Of a DNA stretch of 60,945 nucleotides, positions 1 to 8,353 are shown one piece after another. Source of the DNA: Deltaproteobacteria bacterium (lineage in GTDB: Bacteria; Myxococcota_A; UBA9160; UBA4427); assembly GCA_019310385.1 (NCBI GenBank), contig JAFDEK010000011.1:1-60945 (forward strand), in the 5' to 3' direction. The notes beneath the pieces were generated by a model. That model was not told the DNA's origin. It ran no database searches and saw only the letters and a program-made list of their open reading frames with translations. Position 1 is the first letter of the stretch. The number at the start of each line of letters is the position of its first letter. Both the position numbers and the translations under genes were made by a program.

Positions 1-2
1 TC

Positions 3-320
3 GGGATCGTGCTCGAGGGCACCGATTCCTCCTTTCACCAGCCTCGCGACCTCCAGGGCGCACTGGGGATTCCGGTACTGGCCGCCATCCCCTCGATCGA
101 GCTCGAATCGGACATGGTCCGAAGGCGCCGGCGGCTGCGCCTGCAGGTGCTCGCCGCCGTGCTCGTGGCCGGAATCGGGATCGTGGGCGGAGGTGTGACC
201 TACATGTACGTAAACGGGGCTCCCGGCTTCGTAGCTGCTCTGTTGCAGGGAGACGAGGCCGAGGCCGGGGCGCCAGCGGAGGGAGCTTCGCTCGATCGGG
301 AAAGGAGCCATCGGGGCTGA
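3..320 (+). CDS. C-terminal end of a polysaccharide chain-length determinant (Wzz/GNVR type), cut by the window edge
   Basis: The visible 105 or so residues run into the window already in frame, so the true start lies upstream. The segment DLQGALGIPVLAAIP followed by a basic stretch (RRRRRLRLQ) and one hydrophobic helix (about residues 45-65 of the visible part) is the usual C-terminal layout of Wzz-like periplasmic co-polymerases, where a short cytoplasmic linker precedes or follows the second membrane helix. These inner-membrane proteins set the length of exported polysaccharide chains. The next two genes, an ExeA-like ATPase and a tyrosine autokinase, are its standard partners in XrtA/EpsH exopolysaccharide loci, which supports the call. 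The tail after the helix is short and acidic. Confidence 0.7.
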   Translation, partial: GIVLEGTDSSFHQPRDLQGALGIPVLAAIPSIELESDMVRRRRRLRLQVLAAVLVAGIGIVGGGVTYMYVNGAPGFVAALLQGDEAEAGAPAEGASLDRERSHRG

Positions 321-339
321 GAAAGCCGGTGAACTGAGA

Positions 340-1227
340 ATGTACTGCGAGTATTACGGATTCGTGAGGCGACCCTTCGAGATGACGCCTGATCCGACCT
401 TCCTCTACCTGGGGGAGGCGCATCGGGAGGGCCTCGCCACGCTCATTTACGGAGTGCAGTCCGGCAAGGGCTTCGTGCTGCTCACCGGTGAGGTGGGAAC
501 GGGCAAGACGACCCTGCTCCACGCGCTGCTCTCCCAGCTCGATTCGTCCACCGCGTCGGCGTTCATCTTCAATCCGCGCCTCGAGCCTCTGGACTTCTTC
601 GCCATTCTCTTCAAGGAGCTGGGGATCGACAAGCCGTGCGCGTCCAAGGCCGACTATCTCCTGGCCCTGAACGAGTTTCTGATCGATCGCCTTCGCAACG
701 ACGAGCCGACTCTTCTCATCATCGACGAGGCCCAGAATCTCTCGCCCGTGATGCTCGAGGAGATCCGGCTGCTCTCGAATCTGGAGACGCCCACCTCCAA
801 GCTCATCCAGATCATGCTGGTGGGCCAGCCGGAGCTGAACGAGCTGCTCACGCGGCCCGAGCTGCGCCAGCTGCGTCAGCGAATCGCGCTGCGCCACCAC
901 CTGAGGCCCTTCGATCCCAAGGAGCTGAAGGACTACGTCGGCGAGCGACTCGCCAAGGCGGGATATACGGGTCGGGGGCTATTCAAGCGCTCTGCGCTGC
1001 GGGAGCTCTTCACGGCCTCCGGGGGGACTCCGCGCGTGATCAACAACCTGTGCGACGCCGCGCTGCTCCAGGGCTATGCCCGAGAGCAGGCGGTGGTGGA
1101 CGGGGCGGCGATTCGGGAGGTTGCGGCGGGCCTGGACCTGGCGAACGTGACTCGTACGGATGATAGAATGGGTGGCGGCCGGGGCGTGCGCCGCCCGCGA
1201 AGGCGTATTCTCAGGCTGTTCGGCTGA
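340..1227 (+). CDS. XrtA-associated / ExeA-like AAA ATPase
   Basis: This 295-residue protein has an intact P-loop (GEVGTGKT, residues 50-57) and a Walker B segment (LLIIDEAQ, about 125-132). The N-terminal sequence YYGFVRRPFEMTPDP is the hallmark of the ExeA/GspA-like ATPase family found in exosortase-linked polysaccharide loci. No membrane segment is evident and the extreme C-terminus is arginine-rich. It sits 19 nt after the chain-length determinant and just before the tyrosine kinase, matching the gene order chain-length protein, ATPase, autokinase known from XrtA clusters. Its exact biochemical role in polysaccharide export is not established for the family; an energising or assembly role is inferred. 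Confidence 0.85.
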   Translation: MYCEYYGFVRRPFEMTPDPTFLYLGEAHREGLATLIYGVQSGKGFVLLTGEVGTGKTTLLHALLSQLDSSTASAFIFNPRLEPLDFFAILFKELGIDKPCASKADYLLALNEFLIDRLRNDEPTLLIIDEAQNLSPVMLEEIRLLSNLETPTSKLIQIMLVGQPELNELLTRPELRQLRQRIALRHHLRPFDPKELKDYVGERLAKAGYTGRGLFKRSALRELFTASGGTPRVINNLCDAALLQGYAREQAVVDGAAIREVAAGLDLANVTRTDDRMGGGRGVRRPRRRILRLFG

Positions 1228-1252
1228 GCGCCGACGCCCACGGAGAAGTGTT

Positions 1253-2107
1253 ATGGGGAACTACGAGGCTCTGCAGAGAGCCGAACAGGAGCGACGGCGC
1301 AAGGCGTCGGGGGATCCCGGTCTTCGGGTTCCCGCCGTGGACTGGGATGCGACTCCCCAGTCGGCGCCCGAGGCTCGCAAGACGCCGGGCATGCTCGAGC
1401 GTCTATTCAAGCGCCGCCAGCGCCGGGAGGCGCTGCCGGCGCAGGACGCCGGCGAGCTCAACAAGCGGCGGATCTCGATCCTGCAGCCCGAGTCCTATGT
1501 TGCCGAGCAGTTCCGCACCCTGCGGAGCCGCATCGAATCCGCCGCCGCCCAGCACGCCGTATGCACGGTGGCGATGACCAGCGCCAACCCGGGCGAGGGC
1601 AAGAGCACGGCCTCGATCAACTTCGCCGCCGTGTGTGCCATGAGCGTGGGCAAGCGGGTCCTGCTCGTGGACTGCGACCTGAGGCGCCCGACCATCCATC
1701 GTTCCCTCGGTCTCTCGCCCAAGACGGGTCTGGCGGAGGTGCTCCTCGACAAGGCGAGCTTCCAGGATTCGCTGATCCCCGTGGAGGGGCTCAACCTCGA
1801 CGTCCTCCCAGTGCGTACCCGACCCGCGAATCCCTCCGAGCTTTTGGCTTCGGCCGCCATGCGCCGATTGATCGAGGAGAGCAGCGCGGTCTACGACCGG
1901 ATCGTCCTGGACACCCCAGCGGTCCTGGGGCTGCCGGACGCCAAGATCGTGAGCGACCTGTGCGACGGGCTGGTGATGGTGGTGCGCGCGGACATCACCC
2001 CCCGGGCAGAGGTCGGGGCGGCGCTCGAGATCCTCGACCGGCGGAGAGTGCTCGGGCTGGTGCTGAACGGCGTCGAACTCAGCCGAGAGGGCTACGGTTA
2101 CTACTGA
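1253..2107 (+). CDS. XrtA-associated tyrosine autokinase (CpsD/CapB family)
   Basis: This is a 284-residue cytoplasmic bacterial tyrosine kinase. It shows Walker A at residues 110-119 (SANPGEGKST), Walker A' at about 137-146 (LLVDCDLRRP) and a Walker B-like LDTPAVLGLPD. The C-terminus ends SREGYGYY, a short tyrosine cluster of the kind that is autophosphorylated in BY-kinases. An upstream in-frame ATG at 1160 exists, but the 1253 ATG is preferred because GGAG lies 8 nt before it and MGNYEALQRAEQE matches the usual N-terminus. BY-kinases work with the Wzz-like chain-length determinant to control polymer export, and that partner is encoded two genes upstream. Confidence 0.88.
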   Translation: MGNYEALQRAEQERRRKASGDPGLRVPAVDWDATPQSAPEARKTPGMLERLFKRRQRREALPAQDAGELNKRRISILQPESYVAEQFRTLRSRIESAAAQHAVCTVAMTSANPGEGKSTASINFAAVCAMSVGKRVLLVDCDLRRPTIHRSLGLSPKTGLAEVLLDKASFQDSLIPVEGLNLDVLPVRTRPANPSELLASAAMRRLIEESSAVYDRIVLDTPAVLGLPDAKIVSDLCDGLVMVVRADITPRAEVGAALEILDRRRVLGLVLNGVELSREGYGYY

Positions 2108-2208
2108 GCGTCCGCGGCGGGGCGCCTGGCCGCGGGACCACTACTCGTGCTCGGGCTCTGCGCGCATAGCGGGTCACATCTGGGAATGGAAGGTTTCGCG
2201 AGGGGCGG

Positions 2209-3387
2209 GTGTCGGCACTCAATGTTGCAGTATCGCTGGTCGTAGCCGTGATGGTTTCGGTCCTGGCCACACCCGTGGTGGCCCTGGCCGCGCTGCGTCT
2301 CGGCGTGGTCGACCAGCCCAACCGGCGCAAGGTCAGCCGCCGCAGTGATATGCCCCTGCTGGGTGGCCTGGCGGTGGCCGCCGGCGCGACCGCGGGGCTG
2401 GTCACCTTCACGCTGCGCTCTCCCGGTTTCGTGGCAGGGCTCGACGGCGTGTGGGGCATCCTGGTCGGCGGCTCCATCATGCTCCTCATCGGAGCCGTGG
2501 ACGACCGTTTCGGGCTGGGCGCGCTGCAGAAGCTCAGCGTCCAGATCCTGGCGGCGAGCGTCGCCTACGCGGCCGGCTTCACGATCCTGATGTTTCGGGA
2601 GCCTCTCTCCGGCATCGAGTTCGAGCTCCCCTTCTGGCTGTCTGTGAGCGTGACCCTCGTCTGGATCATCGCGGTGACGAACGCGATCAACCTGATCGAC
2701 GGCCTCGACGGGCTGGCGGCGGGGCTGTCGGCCATCGTCGCCGCCACCCTCGCCTACGTCTGTTTCCAGGCCGGGCAACACACGGGGGTGATCTTCGGCG
2801 TCTGCCTGGTGGGCGGCCTGCTCGGCTTCCTGCCCTACAACTTTCCCCCGGCAAGGATCTTCATGGGGGACACGGGAGCACTCTTCGTCGGCTTCTCGCT
2901 CTCCCTCATCGCCATCGAGGGCTACGAGGGCGGCTTTCGCAAGGCCTCGGTACTGGCCTTCGTGGTTCCCGTGCTGGCCCTCGCCGTGCCCCTGCTGGAT
3001 ACCACGCTCTCGATCTTCCGCCGCATGCGCAGCGGCAAGCGCATCTTCGACGCCGATCGAATGCACATGCATCACCGACTGCTCCATCTCAACGAGGGCT
3101 CTCAGTCGCGGGCGGTGCTCTTTCTCTATCTCCTGACGAGCTGCTTCTGCGTCATCGCAGTGTCCTTCACGCGCCTGAAGGATCTGGCGGCCAGCGTTCT
3201 GCTGCTTGCGGCCGTGGTCGTCCTCACGGTTCGTCTGCTCCGCAACGTGGGCATCCTGGCCACCGAGGAGGAGGAGGAGACCTTCCTGACTTCGGCCGCC
3301 GAGGCGCAGGACGAGGAGAGCGAGTCATCGCGGCGGGAGCCTGCCGAGACGACTGCCTTCGATTCGCTCTCGAGCCGGAAGAGCTGA
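2209..3387 (+). CDS. MraY/WecA-family polyprenyl-phosphate sugar-1-phosphate transferase
   Basis: This 392-residue polytopic membrane protein transfers a sugar-1-phosphate from a UDP-sugar to undecaprenyl phosphate, the first membrane step of glycan assembly. Family motifs are all present: VDDR at 97-100, NAINLIDGLDGLAAG at 158-172, FMGDTGA at 218-224, and HMHHR at 286-290, which is diagnostic of the WecA branch rather than MraY. The start is a GTG; no ATG fits better, and the ribosome site is weak (GAGGGGCG). The C-terminal 60 residues are an acidic cytoplasmic tail. Position inside the exopolysaccharide locus suggests it initiates the repeat unit on the lipid carrier. Confidence 0.9.
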   Translation: MSALNVAVSLVVAVMVSVLATPVVALAALRLGVVDQPNRRKVSRRSDMPLLGGLAVAAGATAGLVTFTLRSPGFVAGLDGVWGILVGGSIMLLIGAVDDRFGLGALQKLSVQILAASVAYAAGFTILMFREPLSGIEFELPFWLSVSVTLVWIIAVTNAINLIDGLDGLAAGLSAIVAATLAYVCFQAGQHTGVIFGVCLVGGLLGFLPYNFPPARIFMGDTGALFVGFSLSLIAIEGYEGGFRKASVLAFVVPVLALAVPLLDTTLSIFRRMRSGKRIFDADRMHMHHRLLHLNEGSQSRAVLFLYLLTSCFCVIAVSFTRLKDLAASVLLLAAVVVLTVRLLRNVGILATEEEEETFLTSAAEAQDEESESSRREPAETTAFDSLSSRKS

Positions 3388-3424
3388 TGGGGCGACCAGG
3401 GCGCATGGCAGGGGAGATGTCTCG

Positions 3425-4741
3425 ATGAACGTCGTGGTAATCGGTACGGGCTACGTGGGGCTCGTGACCGGAGCCTGCTTCTCGGAGTTCGGTGTGCAGG
3501 TCACCTGCGTGGACAAGCAGGAATCCAAGATCGCTGCGCTGAATCGAGGCGAGATCCCCATCTACGAGCCGGGGCTCGATACGCTCGTGGAGCGCAACGA
3601 GCGCGAGGGACGGCTTCGCTTCACCTGCGACACCCCGGACGCGATCCAGTCGGCGCTGGTCATCTTCATCGCGGTCGGGACGCCCCCCGCGGAGGACGGC
3701 AGCACCGATCTTCGCTTCATCGAGGCCGTGGCCCGTGAGATCGGCCGGTGCAGTGACGGCTACAAGGTGATCGTCACCAAGAGCACAGTGCCCGTCGGCA
3801 CCGCCCGAAAGGTGCGCAGCTGGGTGCAGGAGGAGCTCGACGCCCGCGAGAGCAAGGCGACTTTCAGCGTCGCATCGAATCCCGAGTTCCTCCGGGAAGG
3901 CGCCGCCATCAGCGACTTCCAGCGGCCCGATCGGGTGGTGATCGGAGTCGACGAGGAGGACGAGCAGGCCCTGGCGATCCTGCGGGACCTCTACCGGCCG
4001 CTATTCCTCAACGAGACCCCCTTCGTGATCTGCAACGTCGCAACCGCCGAGCTCTCGAAGTACGCCGCCAATGCCTTCCTGGCCGCCAAGGTCTCCTTCA
4101 TCAACGAGATCGCGATCCTGTGCGAGAAGATCGGGGGCGACGTCCAGGGTGTCGCCCGGGCCATGGGGCTCGACCGCCGCATCGGCTCGAAGTTCCTCCA
4201 CGCCGGACCTGGCTACGGGGGCTCCTGCTTTCCCAAGGACACCCTCTCGGCGGCCCACTTCGCCCGAGAGGTGGGTGTGCGCTTCGAGATCGTCGAGGCG
4301 GCGATCCGCGTGAACGAGCGGCAGCGCGAGTACGCGCTGGACAAGATCCGCACGGCCTTGTCGGGCGAGCTCGCGGGGCGGACCGTCGCGCTGCTGGGCC
4401 TCTCCTTCAAGCCCGAAACCGACGACATCCGCGAATCGCCCGCCGTGGACATCGCCAAGCGTCTGCTGGAAGCGGGTGCCCGGGTGCGGGCCTTCGATCC
4501 CCAGGCCATGGCACACGCAGCGCGGGAGATGCCGGAGCTGACCCTCTGCAAGGATCCCTACGAGGCCTGCAAGGGTGCCGAGGCCCTGGTGATCGCCACG
4601 GAATGGAACCAGTTCCGCATGCTCGACATGGAACGCATCCGGTCTCTTCTCGATCGACCGATCCTCGTCGATCTGCGCAACATCTATCGCAGCGAGTCCA
4701 TGCGCGAAGCCGGAATGGAGTACTGGAGCGTCGGACGTTGA
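3425..4741 (+). CDS. ugd: UDP-glucose 6-dehydrogenase
   Basis: This 438-residue enzyme oxidises UDP-glucose to UDP-glucuronate with two NAD+. The N-terminus has the Rossmann signature VVIGTGYVGLVTGACFSE. The catalytic cysteine is C268 in GYGGSCFPKDT, and the C-terminal domain carries LGLSFKPETDDIRESP. Length is normal for the family. It provides an acidic sugar donor for the neighbouring polysaccharide pathway. Its stop codon overlaps the start of the next gene by 4 nt (TTGA), so the two nucleotide-sugar genes are probably translated together. Confidence 0.95.
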   Translation: MNVVVIGTGYVGLVTGACFSEFGVQVTCVDKQESKIAALNRGEIPIYEPGLDTLVERNEREGRLRFTCDTPDAIQSALVIFIAVGTPPAEDGSTDLRFIEAVAREIGRCSDGYKVIVTKSTVPVGTARKVRSWVQEELDARESKATFSVASNPEFLREGAAISDFQRPDRVVIGVDEEDEQALAILRDLYRPLFLNETPFVICNVATAELSKYAANAFLAAKVSFINEIAILCEKIGGDVQGVARAMGLDRRIGSKFLHAGPGYGGSCFPKDTLSAAHFAREVGVRFEIVEAAIRVNERQREYALDKIRTALSGELAGRTVALLGLSFKPETDDIRESPAVDIAKRLLEAGARVRAFDPQAMAHAAREMPELTLCKDPYEACKGAEALVIATEWNQFRMLDMERIRSLLDRPILVDLRNIYRSESMREAGMEYWSVGR

Positions 4742-5844
4742 GCGCTCCACTGATCCACGCCGTCATCCTGGCCGGAGGCGCTGGCGAGCGCTTCTGGCCG
4801 GCGTCGCGCCGGAGCCATCCCAAGCCCTTTCTGCGCGTCGTCGGCGGGCAGAGCCTGCTCGACGCCACCTTGGAGCGGGCGCGGCGCTTTGCTGGCGAGG
4901 ACCGGGTCTGGGTGGTGTGCGGCCAGGAGCACGCCGGTGCGCTGCGCCGGGCCACGGGGCTGCCCGCGAGCCGGGTCCTGGTGGAGCCTCACCGCCGCAA
5001 CACCGCCATGGCGGTGGCCTGGGCGGCGGAGCGGATTGCCGCGGAGGATCCGGACGCCGTGATGGCGGTTCTTCCGGCGGATCACCACATTCCCGACCCC
5101 CGGCGCTTTGCCGCCGACATCCGTCGGGCGGCCCGGGCGGCCCGGGACGCGGAGGTTCTGGTGACCCTCGGCGTCGAGCCTACCCGCCCCGACACCGGCT
5201 ACGGCTACATCTCGGTAGGGGACCCGGCCGGGAGCCGCTTTGCAGGTCTGCATCGGGTCGAGCGCTTCGTGGAGAAGCCCAATCTCGCCACCGCCCGGCG
5301 CTACCTGTCGCAGGGGGGCTTCCTCTGGAACGCGGGGGTCTTCGTCTGGACGGCGAGGGTCTTCCTCGAAGAGGTCGAGACCTGGGCGGGCGAGCTCCAT
5401 CGCGCACTCGCCCCTCTGCGTAAGAAGCCCAAGGGGCGTAATCGTGCCGCTGTCGAGGCCGCCTACCGGCGGGCTCCATCTCTGCCGGTGGACACCGCGG
5501 TCATGGAGCCCAGTCGCCGGGTCTGGACCCTGCCGGTGAGCTTCGCCTGGAGCGATGTCGGCACCTGGAGCTCCCTTGCCGAGGAGCTCGGCGTGGGGCA
5601 GCGCGTCGGCAAGGGGCCGCTCGAGGGGGAAGGGAATCGCGTGATCGAAGGCGAGGTGCTCGCCGAGGAAGCGCGTGGGAATCTCATCTGGGGGGGCGAG
5701 CGTCTGATCGCGCTTTTGGGTGTAGAAGACCTCGCGATCGTCGATACGGAGGATGTGATCCTGATCACAAAGCTCGACCGCAGTCCCGACGTAAAACGGT
5801 TCGTCGCCGTGCTCACGGCCAAGGGGCGCGAAGGTCTCACCTGA
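4738..5844 (+). CDS. manC: mannose-1-phosphate guanylyltransferase (GDP-mannose synthesis)
   Basis: This 368-residue nucleotidyltransferase makes GDP-mannose from mannose-1-phosphate and GTP. The N-terminal pyrophosphorylase signature GGAGERFWPASR with PKPFL, the central PDTGYGYI, and VERFVEKP are present. It is the short, monofunctional form and lacks the C-terminal phosphomannose isomerase domain of bifunctional ManC/AlgA. The reading frame stays open far upstream through ugd, but homology begins only at APLIHAVILAGG, so the TTG at 4738, overlapping the ugd stop as TTGA, is the sensible start. It supplies mannose units for the exopolysaccharide locus. Confidence 0.9.
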   Translation: MSAPLIHAVILAGGAGERFWPASRRSHPKPFLRVVGGQSLLDATLERARRFAGEDRVWVVCGQEHAGALRRATGLPASRVLVEPHRRNTAMAVAWAAERIAAEDPDAVMAVLPADHHIPDPRRFAADIRRAARAARDAEVLVTLGVEPTRPDTGYGYISVGDPAGSRFAGLHRVERFVEKPNLATARRYLSQGGFLWNAGVFVWTARVFLEEVETWAGELHRALAPLRKKPKGRNRAAVEAAYRRAPSLPVDTAVMEPSRRVWTLPVSFAWSDVGTWSSLAEELGVGQRVGKGPLEGEGNRVIEGEVLAEEARGNLIWGGERLIALLGVEDLAIVDTEDVILITKLDRSPDVKRFVAVLTAKGREGLT

Positions 5845-5911
5845 GGGCTCGCGGTCCGGCCCGGGCGGCAGCGCCGGGATCGCTGTCTAGAGATTCCCTT
5901 GGGGAGGCACC

Positions 5912-6592
5912 ATGACCGATACGCTGACTCGTGAGGAGGCCCGAGAGTCTCTCCGGGTCATTCCGCTCTTCGCCCAGGCGAGCGACGACGACCTCGAATC
6001 CATCGCCACTCATCTCATCGAGCGGCGCTATCCGAAGAACACGACCATCGTCGAGGAGGGCCTCCCGGGCGACTACATGTACGTCATCCGCGAAGGCCGC
6101 GTGAAGGTCTCCAAGGCGTCGGAGGATGGTCGCGAGAAGATCATGAACTTCTTCGATGCGGGCGACTTCTTTGGCGAGATGGCGCTCCTCGATCGCCAGC
6201 CCCGCTCGGCCAGCGTCAAGACCCTGTGTCCGGTGCGCCTGCTGGCCCTCTCCCGGCGCGACTTCCTCGAGCTGCTCCGGAGCAGTCCCGATCTTGCCCT
6301 GTGCGTGATCCAGGAGCTCAGCCGGCGGCTGCGGGACACTGGAGAGCAGGCCAGCTCCATGTCCTTCCAGAAGGTGCAGGAGCGCACCCGTGGCCTCTTC
6401 GAGCGCATGGCCCGCGCGGAGGAGGATCGCAGTGATGTGCGCCTGACGCCGGCCCTCACCCATCAGCAGATCGCAGACATGATCGGAACCTCTCGGGAAA
6501 CGGTCACGCGTGCGGTCAAGCAGCTCAAGCGGGATGGCTGGCTGAGCCAGCAAGGCAAGCGCTACGTGATCCCGATGACCTCTGCGGCCTGA
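5912..6592 (+). CDS. Crp/Fnr-family transcriptional regulator
   Basis: This 226-residue regulator has an N-terminal cyclic-nucleotide-binding fold (GDFFGEMALLDRQPRSASV, the phosphate-binding cassette region) and a C-terminal winged helix (HQQIADMIGTSRETVTRAVKQL). The cassette keeps E-M-A-L and R-x-A/S, so cNMP binding is plausible. No N-terminal iron-sulfur cysteines of FNR type are seen. A GGGGAGG ribosome site precedes the ATG. It lies between GDP-mannose synthesis and the PrsR-like activator, so control of the polysaccharide locus is a reasonable inference, but its target operator is not identified. Confidence 0.88.
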   Translation: MTDTLTREEARESLRVIPLFAQASDDDLESIATHLIERRYPKNTTIVEEGLPGDYMYVIREGRVKVSKASEDGREKIMNFFDAGDFFGEMALLDRQPRSASVKTLCPVRLLALSRRDFLELLRSSPDLALCVIQELSRRLRDTGEQASSMSFQKVQERTRGLFERMARAEEDRSDVRLTPALTHQQIADMIGTSRETVTRAVKQLKRDGWLSQQGKRYVIPMTSAA

Positions 6593-6632
6593 CCCGACCC
6601 GGGGACGCTCAGGCGCGGCTCGCCGTTCGCCG

Positions 6633-8129
6633 ATGAAGCGAAGCGTGGCCCACCCCGCTTCCGCAGAATTGCTCTTCGCCCGTCCGAGCCAGGCGCGTAT
6701 TCTCGTCGTCGAGGACGATGGAGCCTTGCGCGCTGCCCTTGCCGAGACGCTGAGCCAGCGCTGGAGCGACGTTCGCGTGCTGGGCGATGGCGCCGCGGCC
6801 GTGGACCTCATCGCGAATGTCGCGAACCCGCCCTTCGACGTCGTTCTCAGCGACCTGCGTCTTCCCGGAGCCGACGGGGTGCAGGTGCTGCGTGCCGCCC
6901 GCGAGCGGGATCGCCGCACCGGGGTCGTGCTGATGGGTGCCTTCGCAGAGGTCGAGACGGCTGTCGAGGCCATGCGTCTCGGGGCCCGCGACTTCATCGA
7001 GAAGCCCTTCGATCTGCCTCAGCTCGAGCTGCGGCTGGCCCGGGCCATGGAGCACCAGGGTCTCCCGGAAAAGGTCGGGGAGCTGCGCGGCGAGCGCAGG
7101 GCCAGGCTGTGTGGCGGGCAGCTCGTCGCCGAGAGCGAAGCCATGCAGGCGGCCGTGGATCTGGCCCGTCGGGTGGCTCCCAGTCGCTCCACCGTGCTCA
7201 TCACCGGGGAGACCGGTTCCGGCAAGGAGATCGTCGCGGGGCTGATCCACGGCGCATCACCCCGCTCGCGGGGACCTTTCGTGAAGGTGAACTGTGCTGC
7301 CCTGCCCGAAACCCTCCTCGAGTCCGAGCTCTTCGGCCACGAGCGGGGCGCGTTCACGGGTGCGGATCGCCAGCGCAGAGGCCGCTTCGAGGAGGCGAGC
7401 GGGGGCACGCTCTTCCTCGACGAGATCGGCGATGTGTCGCCGACCACGCAGGTGAAGCTCCTGCGCGTTCTGCAGGATCAGGAGTTCTACCGCCTGGGCG
7501 GGTCGCAGTCCCTGCGAACCGACGCGCGGGTGGTCGCGGCCACCAATCGCGACCTCGACCATGCGGTCGCTTCCGGGGGCTTCCGGGAGGACCTGTACTT
7601 CCGCCTCAACGTGATCGACATTCATCTGCCGCCCCTGCGCGAGCGCCCGGTGGACGCGATCGCCCTGGCCCAGAGCTATCTCGACGAGTTCGTGGGCAAG
7701 CTCGGCCGCCCGCTCCAGGGTTTCTCTGAGCCGGCTCTGGCCGCCATTGCGGCCCACTCCTGGCCAGGCAACGTACGCGAGCTGCGCAATACCGTGGAGC
7801 GCGCCGTGCTGATGGCGGAAGGCTCGCGGGTGGAGCTGGCAGATCTCTCCATCGCAGAGCGAGCCACCGCAGGCCCGGGGCCGCTGTGCTTCGAGCTGCC
7901 GCCCGGCGGTGTCTCGCTGGAAGAGGTCGAGAAGAAGCTCGTGGTCGCGGCTCTGCAGCGGAGCGACTTCGTGCAGAAGGAGGCGGCGAGGCTCATCCAG
8001 GTTTCGCCCCGCAAGCTCAACTACATGATCCAGCGCATGGGGATCACCCACCCCTCTTGGCGTCGCAATCGGCTGGTCGAAGAGGTCGAGGAGGACTCCG
8101 AGAAGGACGCCGAAGCCCGCTCAGGTTGA
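6633..8129 (+). CDS. prsR: PrsR-like sigma-54-dependent response regulator
   Basis: This NtrC/AtoC-type activator has 498 residues. The receiver domain spans about 21-140 with phospho-acceptor D74 (VVLSDLRLPG). The AAA+ domain has Walker A GETGSGKE (192-199), the sigma-54 contact loop GAFTGA (239-244) and GGTLFLDEIG. A Fis-type helix-turn-helix ends the protein. Location directly before a PrsT-like TPR lipoprotein in an XrtA locus is the arrangement described for PrsR, the regulator linked to PEP-CTERM genes. No partner kinase PrsK is in the window; it would be expected upstream of position 1 or elsewhere. A perfect sigma-54 promoter at 56461 is a possible target. Confidence 0.88.
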   Translation: MKRSVAHPASAELLFARPSQARILVVEDDGALRAALAETLSQRWSDVRVLGDGAAAVDLIANVANPPFDVVLSDLRLPGADGVQVLRAARERDRRTGVVLMGAFAEVETAVEAMRLGARDFIEKPFDLPQLELRLARAMEHQGLPEKVGELRGERRARLCGGQLVAESEAMQAAVDLARRVAPSRSTVLITGETGSGKEIVAGLIHGASPRSRGPFVKVNCAALPETLLESELFGHERGAFTGADRQRRGRFEEASGGTLFLDEIGDVSPTTQVKLLRVLQDQEFYRLGGSQSLRTDARVVAATNRDLDHAVASGGFREDLYFRLNVIDIHLPPLRERPVDAIALAQSYLDEFVGKLGRPLQGFSEPALAAIAAHSWPGNVRELRNTVERAVLMAEGSRVELADLSIAERATAGPGPLCFELPPGGVSLEEVEKKLVVAALQRSDFVQKEAARLIQVSPRKLNYMIQRMGITHPSWRRNRLVEEVEEDSEKDAEARSG

Positions 8130-8214
8130 GTGCGGCGCCTGGCCTGCTCGAGCGCCGGCGATCCCCCATCCGACTCGCCCGGGCCATGGCCTTTCGGCGC
8201 GCAGGGAAAATCGC

Positions 8215-8244
8215 TTCGGATTCGAGATAGCAAGCTGCTAGAAT
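8215..8244 (+). promoter_or_regulatory. possible sigma-70-like promoter before the PrsT-like gene
   Basis: TTCGGA (8215-8220) and TAGAAT (8239-8244) are separated by 18 nt in the 224-nt gap before the TPR lipoprotein gene. The -10 is a good match and the -35 moderate. The leader that follows contains three near-identical short direct repeats of the form TTCCAAGRGA at 8309-8331. Confidence 0.3.
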
Positions 8245-8353
8245 CGCCGGCCCGGGTGGTTCCCGCGCGCCGAGCTGCCAGTTCACGGAACGACGAGACA
8301 TCCAAGAGAATTCCAAGGGAATTCCAAGAGACACCCACGAGAGGTTTTCGGAA

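Noticed and set aside
2101-3087. 328-codon minus-strand frame opposite the WecA-like gene
   Set aside because: Antisense to a membrane protein with all family motifs; composition (His, Gly, Gln rich) is a shadow.
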